A stretch of DNA of 10,894 bases from Nitrospirota bacterium (GTDB lineage Bacteria; Nitrospirota_A; Leptospirillia; Leptospirillales; Leptospirillaceae): the NCBI GenBank assembly GCA_021795275.1, contig JAJYPO010000068.1, forward strand, positions 1 to 10,894, given 5' to 3'. Numbering within the stretch: position 1 is the stretch's first letter; each line of letters opens with the position of its first letter. Below, piece after piece: positions 6,468 through 10,894 of this stretch. A model generated the notes under the pieces. It worked only from the letters and a program-made list of their open reading frames with translations, did not search any database and was not told where the DNA came from. A program made the translations under genes and the position numbers.

Positions 6468-7649
6468 CTAGACCTCGAAGAGCCGGTGGGAACGGATCCG
6501 TTCGATCGCCTCGGTCAGACGGTCCGTGCCGACGGTCAGGGCAAACCGGACATACCCCTCTCCGGAAGGTCCGAATCCGTTTCCCGGAGTGGCGACGATC
6601 CCCGTTTTGTCGAGAAGCGCGAGAGTCGCCTGCTCGGAGGTGAGGCCCTTGGGAAGAGCCGCCCAGAGGTAAAAAGAGGCTCCCGGGGAAAAGGCGCGAA
6701 GCCCGACGCTGTTGAGGCCCGGCACCAGGACGTCCCGCCGCTTCTGGTAGAGGGAGCGAAGGGAGTCCAGCATCGGCTCGGGAAGGGAGAGGGCGGTGAT
6801 GGAGGCTTCCTGAAGGGCCTGGAATATTCCCGAGTCCATGTTGCTCTTGACCTTCAGAAGTCCCGACAGGACCTGGGGGTTCCCGACGGCAAATCCCACG
6901 CGCCACCCGGTCATGTTGTAGGTCTTGGAAAGGCTGTGGAACTCGATTCCGATCTCCTTCGCCCCCGGGTAGGAAAGAAAGCTCTTGGGAGGCTTCCCGT
7001 CGTAGTAAATCTCGGAGTAAGCCGCGTCGTGCGCCACGATGATCCCGTACCGGGTCGCGAGGTCGATCACCTTTTTGAAGAAGGCGTCGGTGGCCGTGGC
7101 GCCGGTGGGGTTGTTCGGATAATTGACGAAGAGGATCTTCGCCCGCTTGAGCACCGATTCGGGAATCCTGTCGAGATCCGGCATGAAGCCGTTCGCTTCG
7201 AGAATGGGCATGAAGTAACTCTCTCCCCCGGCAAAGAGGGTTCCGGCATGATAGACCGGGTAACCGGGCTCGGGAATCAGCACGGCGTCCCCGGGTTCGA
7301 CAAAGGCCAGGGGAAGGTGGCCGATTCCCTCCTTGGAGCCGATCAGCCCCACGACCTCGGTGGCCGGGTCGAGGGTCACGGAAAAGCGTCTCCGGTACCA
7401 GTCCGCCACCGCCGTCCGGAAGGACAGCATTCCTTCGTAGGAAGGATACTGGTGATGCTCTGGCTTCGCCAGGGCCTTCTGGCCCGCCGCCACGATCGGT
7501 TCGAGAGTCGGAGTGTCGGGGTCTCCGATCCCAAGGTTGATGAGATCCACGCCCCGGGAAAGGGCTTCCCGTTTTTTTTCATCGATGCGGGCGAAGAGAT
7601 AGGGGGGAAGAGAGGTGATCCGCTTGGCGAGCTTGGTTCTGAAATCCAT
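6468..7649 (-). CDS. dapL: LL-diaminopimelate aminotransferase (DapL)
   Basis: This PLP-dependent class I/II aminotransferase of 393 residues would convert tetrahydrodipicolinate directly to LL-2,6-diaminopimelate with glutamate as donor, bypassing the succinylase (DapD/DapC/DapE) steps. Seen: INLGIGDPDTPT, YPSYEG, GSKEGIGHLPLAFVEPGD (typical of DapL and its close relatives), NYPNNPTGA (N180), AHDAAYSEIYYDG (D208, Y211), the PLP lysine K242 in HSLSKTYNMTGWRVGFAVGN, and R368 in YVRFALTVG for the substrate carboxylate. The ATG at 7649 has AGGAGA 9 nt upstream. The dapB/dapA/lysA neighbours support DapL over a general aspartate or alanine aminotransferase, which the fold alone would not exclude. 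It is the first gene after the only sizable gap in the minus-strand block, and folK follows after 17 bp. Confidence 0.9.
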   Translation of the reverse strand: MDFRTKLAKRITSLPPYLFARIDEKKREALSRGVDLINLGIGDPDTPTLEPIVAAGQKALAKPEHHQYPSYEGMLSFRTAVADWYRRRFSVTLDPATEVVGLIGSKEGIGHLPLAFVEPGDAVLIPEPGYPVYHAGTLFAGGESYFMPILEANGFMPDLDRIPESVLKRAKILFVNYPNNPTGATATDAFFKKVIDLATRYGIIVAHDAAYSEIYYDGKPPKSFLSYPGAKEIGIEFHSLSKTYNMTGWRVGFAVGNPQVLSGLLKVKSNMDSGIFQALQEASITALSLPEPMLDSLRSLYQKRRDVLVPGLNSVGLRAFSPGASFYLWAALPKGLTSEQATLALLDKTGIVATPGNGFGPSGEGYVRFALTVGTDRLTEAIERIRSHRLFEV

Positions 7650-7762
7650 GATCTAAGGTCTCCTGGGGGATCCGGACGGATCCCGGTTGGTTATTGGTCC
7701 GGATTGTCTCCCTTCGGACATTTTGAGAAGAGAAGCTTCCGGACGGGTTGAGATCGTTTTCG
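7650..7762 (-). other. Intergenic gap between the FAH-family gene and dapL
   Basis: At 113 bp this is the longest non-coding stretch in the window. It holds the dapL Shine-Dalgarno (AGGAGA) and, 3 nt further upstream, a perfect small hairpin. No convincing -35/-10 pair and no T-tract terminator was seen on the minus strand. A 22-codon open frame starting with ATG and ending near the dapL start exists, but it has no ribosome binding site and no Lys codon. Confidence 0.6.
7667..7684 (-). promoter_or_regulatory. Hairpin just upstream of the dapL ribosome binding site
   Basis: GGGATCC, loop GTCC, GGATCCC (minus strand) form a perfect 7-bp stem with a 4-nt loop. The hairpin ends 3 nt before the dapL Shine-Dalgarno, so in RNA it would sit in the leader without covering the site. 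It could be a processing or stabilising element or chance; regulation is only inferred. Confidence 0.3.
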
Positions 7763-8587
7763 TTATCGTGTCTGACCCGGCCAGACCGTGGAGAGCGCCG
7801 GACGGGGATCGGCCACGATCCGGCTTTCGAGGGGAGGTCCGCACCCCTCCACCGAGACCGTCACAGTGTCTCCCACGGCCATGGGTCCGATGCCGCGATA
7901 GGTGCCGGTCAATACGAGGTCCCCCGTCTCGAGCGGCATCATGTGGCTGATGTAGCTGATCAGGGACTCCCATCGGAAGATCTGGCCGGCCTCCGAACCA
8001 TCCTGCTTCAAGACCCCGTTCAGCCACGTCCTGACGCGGCGGCCGTCGGGTCTGCCCCCCACCAGGATCGCCGGACCGAGCGGACAGAAGCCGGGAAAGG
8101 ACTTGGCACGGGTGTACTGGACGTCTCTGGTCTGGAGATCGCGGGCCGTAATGTCGTTGGCGGCGCAAATCCCGAAGAGATGTCTCCCGGATTCCGACGG
8201 GGAGACATGGTCTGCCCGCTCCCCGATCACAAGGGCGATCTCCCCCTCGAAATCCACCCGGGCGGATACGGCCGGGTAGACCACGCTTTCCCCGGAAGCC
8301 GCCAGGGCGCAATGGGCCTTCAGGAAGAGAAGGGGCTCCGCCGGAAGGGGCTTTCCCATCTCGAGGGCATGTCCCCGGTCATTCAAGCCGACCGCAACGA
8401 TCTTGCCAGGCCGCACGGGAGGAAGCCACGTCACCTCGTCCGCCCGGTGGCGGGATCCGTCTCCGGAGAGGAGTAGCCCGTCCGGGAGAAGGCGTCCGGA
8501 TCTCTCTTCCGGGCCGCGATCCCCGCGGAGGAGATAGCGGACAAAAAGATCCCCGGAAGAGAGATCCTCCGGAAGAAGCCGGTTCAC
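7763..8587 (-). CDS. Fumarylacetoacetate hydrolase-family protein
   Basis: The 274-residue protein has a short N-terminal region (1-55) and an FAH catalytic domain (about 60-262). Seen: KIVAVGLNDRGHALEMG, EPLLFLKAHCAL, the metal-binding VDFEGEIALVIG (E114, E116), NDITARDLQTRDVQYTRAKSF (D145, K162), FCPLGPAI, and LTGTYRGIGPMAVGDTV. These fit the divalent-metal FAH/HpaG/acylpyruvase/oxaloacetate-decarboxylase superfamily. The family acts on 2-oxo or 1,3-dicarbonyl acids, but the substrate cannot be read from sequence. Odd points: GLND replaces the usual GLNY, and TGTY the usual TGTP. The GTG start at 8587 overlaps the dapB stop (GTGA), with GAGGA about 11 nt upstream. Its place inside a lysine operon suggests, as inference only, handling of an oxo-acid by-product such as oxaloacetate or a pyruvate-derived species. 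Confidence 0.9.
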   Translation of the reverse strand: MNRLLPEDLSSGDLFVRYLLRGDRGPEERSGRLLPDGLLLSGDGSRHRADEVTWLPPVRPGKIVAVGLNDRGHALEMGKPLPAEPLLFLKAHCALAASGESVVYPAVSARVDFEGEIALVIGERADHVSPSESGRHLFGICAANDITARDLQTRDVQYTRAKSFPGFCPLGPAILVGGRPDGRRVRTWLNGVLKQDGSEAGQIFRWESLISYISHMMPLETGDLVLTGTYRGIGPMAVGDTVTVSVEGCGPPLESRIVADPRPALSTVWPGQTR

Positions 8588-9396
8588 CGGCCTTTGTCCT
8601 CTCCCGAGAGAAGGACGTCGGCCATCGTGTAGAAGCCCGTCGGCCGTCCCAGCAGAAAGGCCGCCGCCCGGATGGCCCCACGGGCAAAAACCTCCCGGCT
8701 TTCGGCACGGTGGGTCAGCTCAAGACGCTCCCCCGCTCCCAGAAAAAAAACGGTATGATCTCCCGGGACATCCCCGCCCCGCAGGGCCATCACCCCGATC
8801 GATCCCTCCTCACGCTCCCCCGTCAACCCATGCCGGACGAAGACCCCCGACTGGGAAAGTGTCCCGTTTCGGGCCGAGGCCACCGCTTCGCCGAGAAAGA
8901 GCGCCGTCCCGCTGGGGGCGTCCTTCTTGTTGCGGTGATGGATTTCGAGTATTTCGGCGTCGAACTCTTCGAGAGCCCGGGCGGCCTGACCCGCCAGAAT
9001 GGCGAGGAGGTTGACCCCCAGGCTCATGTTGGGAGACCAGAGAATGGGGATGTGGGCTCCCATCTCGCGGACGAAGTCGCGATCGGCCAGGGTCAGCCCG
9101 GTAGTACCGATCACGAGAGGCTTCCCCGCCTGGACAAAGCCCTCCACGGACCGCCTGAGCGAATCGGGAGAAGAAAAGTCGATGCCGACGTCGCAATGGA
9201 GGATTCCGCGTCCGAGATCGGAATCATAGAGGAGTTCGGGGGCGGAGGAGACGGGAAGGCCGATCAACCGGGAGTCCACGGATTCGATAGCCGCCCCGAG
9301 CGAGAGGAGCGGGTCGGAATGGAGAAGCGCCGCGATCTCCTGGCCCATGCGGCCCCCGGCACCGAGGAGGGCGACCTTCCTGCGCTCCCCCATCAT
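8584..9396 (-). CDS. dapB: 4-hydroxy-tetrahydrodipicolinate reductase
   Basis: DapB reduces the DapA product to tetrahydrodipicolinate with NAD(P)H. The 270-residue protein has normal length. Seen: the nucleotide-binding VALLGAGGRMGQEI (8-21), IGTTG (96-100), SPNMSLGVNLL (121-131), and the catalytic block EIHHRNKKDAPSGTA with H153, H154 and K157. These are followed by IGVMALRGGDVPGDHTV and ELTHRAESREVFARGA, which shape the C-terminal substrate/tetramer domain. The start at 9396 forms an ATGA overlap with the dapA stop; AAGGA lies 9 nt before it. A second ATG follows immediately and is equally possible. It also shares a 4-nt overlap with the next gene, so translation of dapA, dapB and the FAH-family gene is probably coupled. 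Confidence 0.97.
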   Translation of the reverse strand: MMGERRKVALLGAGGRMGQEIAALLHSDPLLSLGAAIESVDSRLIGLPVSSAPELLYDSDLGRGILHCDVGIDFSSPDSLRRSVEGFVQAGKPLVIGTTGLTLADRDFVREMGAHIPILWSPNMSLGVNLLAILAGQAARALEEFDAEILEIHHRNKKDAPSGTALFLGEAVASARNGTLSQSGVFVRHGLTGEREEGSIGVMALRGGDVPGDHTVFFLGAGERLELTHRAESREVFARGAIRAAAFLLGRPTGFYTMADVLLSGEDKGR

Positions 9397-10298
9397 CGGG
9401 ATCCGTCCTTGACGAGCTTCATCGACGCCATAACCGCGGTCAGACGCTTCCTGTTGTCTGGATCCATGGGAACCAGAGGCAGACGCATCGCGGAGTCGAT
9501 GATTCCGGCGATTTCCATGGCGGTCTTGATCGGAATGGGATTGGTTTCAAGACCAAGGACCCTGTGCAGGGAGACCAGGCCGTTGTGCCGGGCCCGTGCT
9601 TCGGACAGGTTCCCCGAGAGCGCCATGTCGCACATTTCGGCCATCAGCCGGGGGACGAGATTGGCCGAGACGGAGATGGTCCCGTGGCCACCCAGGGCCA
9701 GGATCGGGTAAGTCAGGCTGTCGTCCCCGGAGTAAACCGCCATCCGGTTTTCAAGGCGGGCGAAAAGGTCGACGATCTGCCCCATGTTTCCTGAGGCTTC
9801 CTTGACGCCCACGTATTCGGGAATCGCGGCAAGGCGGGCGATCGTCTCCGGAAGCATGTTCACTCCCGTGCGGGCCGGCACATTGTAGATCACCATGGGA
9901 AAGGAGACCCGCGAGGCCAGGGCTTCATAATGGCGGACGAGGCCCTCCTGGGTGGGACGATTGTAGTAGGGAGTGATAACCAGGGCCCCGTCGGCACCGA
10001 TATCCCGGGCCGCCCGGGTCAGGGCGATGGCCTCCGAAGTGCTGTTCGATCCCGTGCCGGCCATGACCAGAACTCGGCCCGCCGCCTGCTCGACAACGAT
10101 ACGGATGACCCTTTCATGTTCTTCATGGGTGAGCGTCGCCGATTCCCCGGTCGTTCCGACCGGGACGATGACCCGGGTCCCTTCCCGGACATGAAGATCC
10201 ACCAGATGGCGCAGGGCCTTTTCGTCGAGATCCCCTCCCCGCCCTTCCTGATCCCTGAAAAACGGTGTCACCAGTGCCACCATCGAACCGGAAAACAA
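9393..10298 (-). CDS. dapA: 4-hydroxy-tetrahydrodipicolinate synthase, TTG start
   Basis: DapA condenses pyruvate with aspartate semialdehyde, the first committed lysine/diaminopimelate step. With the TTG at 10298 the protein is 301 residues and begins M-FSGSMVALVTPF, matching the family N-terminus. Seen: VGTTGESATL (T49, T50), VITPYYNRPTQEG, IYNVPARTG (Y138, R143), and GVKEASGN with the Schiff-base lysine K166. Residues lining the lysine allosteric site in the E. coli enzyme (its H53, H56, N80, E84) all have counterparts here (H58, H61, N85, E89), which predicts feedback inhibition by lysine. Start choice: GGAGG lies 7 nt before the TTG, but only 1 nt before the GTG at 10304, and the frame further upstream (to 10406) runs into the preceding gene and is not family-like. 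It overlaps dapB by 4 nt. Confidence 0.96.
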   Translation of the reverse strand: MFSGSMVALVTPFFRDQEGRGGDLDEKALRHLVDLHVREGTRVIVPVGTTGESATLTHEEHERVIRIVVEQAAGRVLVMAGTGSNSTSEAIALTRAARDIGADGALVITPYYNRPTQEGLVRHYEALASRVSFPMVIYNVPARTGVNMLPETIARLAAIPEYVGVKEASGNMGQIVDLFARLENRMAVYSGDDSLTYPILALGGHGTISVSANLVPRLMAEMCDMALSGNLSEARARHNGLVSLHRVLGLETNPIPIKTAMEIAGIIDSAMRLPLVPMDPDNRKRLTAVMASMKLVKDGSR

Positions 10299-10305
10299 CG
10301 TCACT

Positions 10306-10310
10306 CCTCC
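10306..10310 (-). promoter_or_regulatory. Shine-Dalgarno fixing the dapA TTG start
   Basis: GGAGG on the minus strand lies 7 nt upstream of TTG at 10298, an optimal spacing. The nearby GTG at 10304 is too close to it (1 nt), and the ATG at 10283 would remove the conserved FSGS motif. Confidence 0.75.
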
Positions 10311-10317
10311 CACGCTC

Positions 10318-10800
10318 TCAGTCTTTGGACGGACCGGGCGAGCGACCGGGCTCCCCCTTGATCGGTCCAATACGGTATTGTTGCATGACCTCCCTGGCAT
10401 GTCCAACCACCAGACGCAGCACCTCGGGACGAACCGGCCCCGGATAGGAGAGCATCTCCTTTAGCTCGGAAGAGAGGTTGACCACATCCCGGCCGGGGAT
10501 CTTCCCGGCATTTCCAGCGTCATAGAAGCGATCGAGAGCCCGGAGATCCTTCTGGAACTCCGCAACATCCACCTCGGGAGGCCTCCGCTCGGAAAGGCCC
10601 CGGTCGACGGCGAAGTACCGCATGTAGACGTAGGTGAAATAGTTTCCCCCAAGAAAGGTCAGCAGGAAAAAGACCACCGGAATCGCCGACAGGAGGATCA
10701 GGACAAGAAAGCACCCTTTTCCTTCCTTGCGATGAGGGGACAGCGGAACCTCCTCGTCGTCGGAATCCTCGACGGAGGGATGCGAATCGGCCTGACTCAA
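10318..10800 (-). CDS. Unknown single-pass membrane protein between lysA and dapA
   Basis: The 160-residue protein is not recognised. Residues 1-22 are acidic and Ser/Asp/Glu-rich; 23-28 are basic (HRKEGK). Residues 31-50 (FLVLILLSAIPVVFFLLTFL) are one strong transmembrane helix, followed by an aromatic NYFTYVYMRYF belt. The remaining 100 or so residues are soluble and mostly helical (VDVAEFQKDLRALDRFYD; SSELKEMLSY), ending in a Gly/Pro-rich tail. By the positive-inside rule the N-terminus is cytoplasmic and the C-terminal domain periplasmic. The TTG start at 10800 overlaps the lysA stop (TTGA), which implies coupled translation; no strong Shine-Dalgarno is seen and there is no other in-frame Met before residue 60. 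dapA begins 19 bp downstream. Position suggests a tie to lysine or wall-precursor synthesis, but this is only inference. Confidence 0.82.
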   Translation of the reverse strand: MSQADSHPSVEDSDDEEVPLSPHRKEGKGCFLVLILLSAIPVVFFLLTFLGGNYFTYVYMRYFAVDRGLSERRPPEVDVAEFQKDLRALDRFYDAGNAGKIPGRDVVNLSSELKEMLSYPGPVRPEVLRLVVGHAREVMQQYRIGPIKGEPGRSPGPSKD

Positions 10801-10894
10801 ATCCGTTCGCCCCGAACGAGGTCCTCGAAGCTCTCCCGATCCCGGATGACACGGTAGGTGCTGCCATCGACGAGAACTTCGGCCGGGCGCGGGC
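10797..10894 (-). CDS. lysA: Diaminopimelate decarboxylase, C-terminal fragment cut by the window edge
   Basis: Only the last 31 codons plus stop are in the window. The visible peptide starts PRPAEVLVDGSTYRVIRDRE and continues with ESFEDLVRGERI. This matches the conserved end of LysA (RPRPAEVLV, then IR-RE--EDL), which decarboxylates meso-diaminopimelate to L-lysine using PLP. The catalytic parts lie outside. The stop codon overlaps the start of the next gene, and the following dapA and dapB strengthen the call. The short length keeps confidence below that of the complete genes. Confidence 0.85.
   Translation of the reverse strand, partial: PRPAEVLVDGSTYRVIRDRESFEDLVRGERI

Noticed and set aside
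7653..7718. Possible 22-codon leader peptide ending just before dapL (minus strand)
   Set aside because: No ribosome binding site, no lysine codons that would suit attenuation, and its frame is merely a continuation of a shadow frame from the upstream gene.
6486..7751. Long open frame of 421 codons on the plus strand opposite dapL
   Set aside because: It has no family resemblance and a composition typical of the antisense of a GC-rich gene, while dapL on the other strand shows all catalytic motifs.
8710..9711. Plus-strand open frame of 333 codons opposite dapB and dapA
   Set aside because: Antisense shadow spanning two genes with clear conserved motifs.
10318..10800. Lipoprotein reading of the small membrane protein because of Cys30 before the hydrophobic segment
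   Set aside because: The Cys precedes rather than follows the hydrophobic stretch, so there is no lipobox.
1..10894. tRNA, rRNA, riboswitch, CRISPR, insertion sequence, phage or plasmid features
   Set aside because: Coding sequence covers nearly all of the window, and no cloverleaf, repeat-spacer array, terminal inverted repeats or transposase/integrase motifs were seen.

Overview
The window is a gene-dense, GC-rich stretch (about 60% by eye) of what looks like a Gram-negative bacterial chromosome. It has two convergent gene blocks and almost no intergenic DNA. No tRNA, rRNA, CRISPR array, insertion sequence or phage gene was seen. A signal-peptide-bearing protein with an outer-membrane beta-barrel C-terminus points to a diderm. 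The LL-diaminopimelate aminotransferase (DapL) route to lysine together with overall gene style is compatible with Nitrospirota (Leptospirillum-like), but that placement is an inference and not proven by the sequence.

Plus strand, 1 to 3999: four tightly spaced genes encode a circularly permuted ATP-grasp protein (5' end cut by the window edge), an alpha-E domain protein, an Anbu-like proteasome-fold hydrolase and a transglutaminase-like cysteine protease. Gaps are 22, 14 and 4 bp. This set is a recognised but biochemically unsolved gene neighbourhood, thought to make or attach, and then hydrolyse, a peptide or amide-linked product. It is the most interesting system in the window.

Minus strand, 10894 down to 3917: the C-terminus of lysA (diaminopimelate decarboxylase), a small unknown single-pass membrane protein, dapA, dapB, a fumarylacetoacetate-hydrolase-family gene, dapL, folK, an unknown outer-membrane beta-barrel candidate, and mutY. 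Four junctions overlap by 4 to 14 nt and three are spaced by 7 to 19 nt. The only real gap, 113 bp before dapL, holds a small perfect hairpin and no convincing promoter. DapA, DapB, DapL and LysA cover most of the aspartate-semialdehyde to lysine path. DapF, LysC and Asd are not in view and must be encoded elsewhere.

The two blocks meet tail to tail, and the transglutaminase and mutY coding regions overlap by 83 bp (3917-3999). A strong hairpin (11-bp arms, 3877-3900) lies 16 nt past the mutY stop, inside the transglutaminase gene, and a second (8-bp arms, 3941-3959) lies inside the overlap. They may act as convergent transcription stops.

Several genes start well inside their open frames or at non-ATG codons: dapA (TTG), the small membrane protein (TTG), the FAH gene (GTG), mutY and folK. 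Automatic annotation is likely to mis-set these starts.
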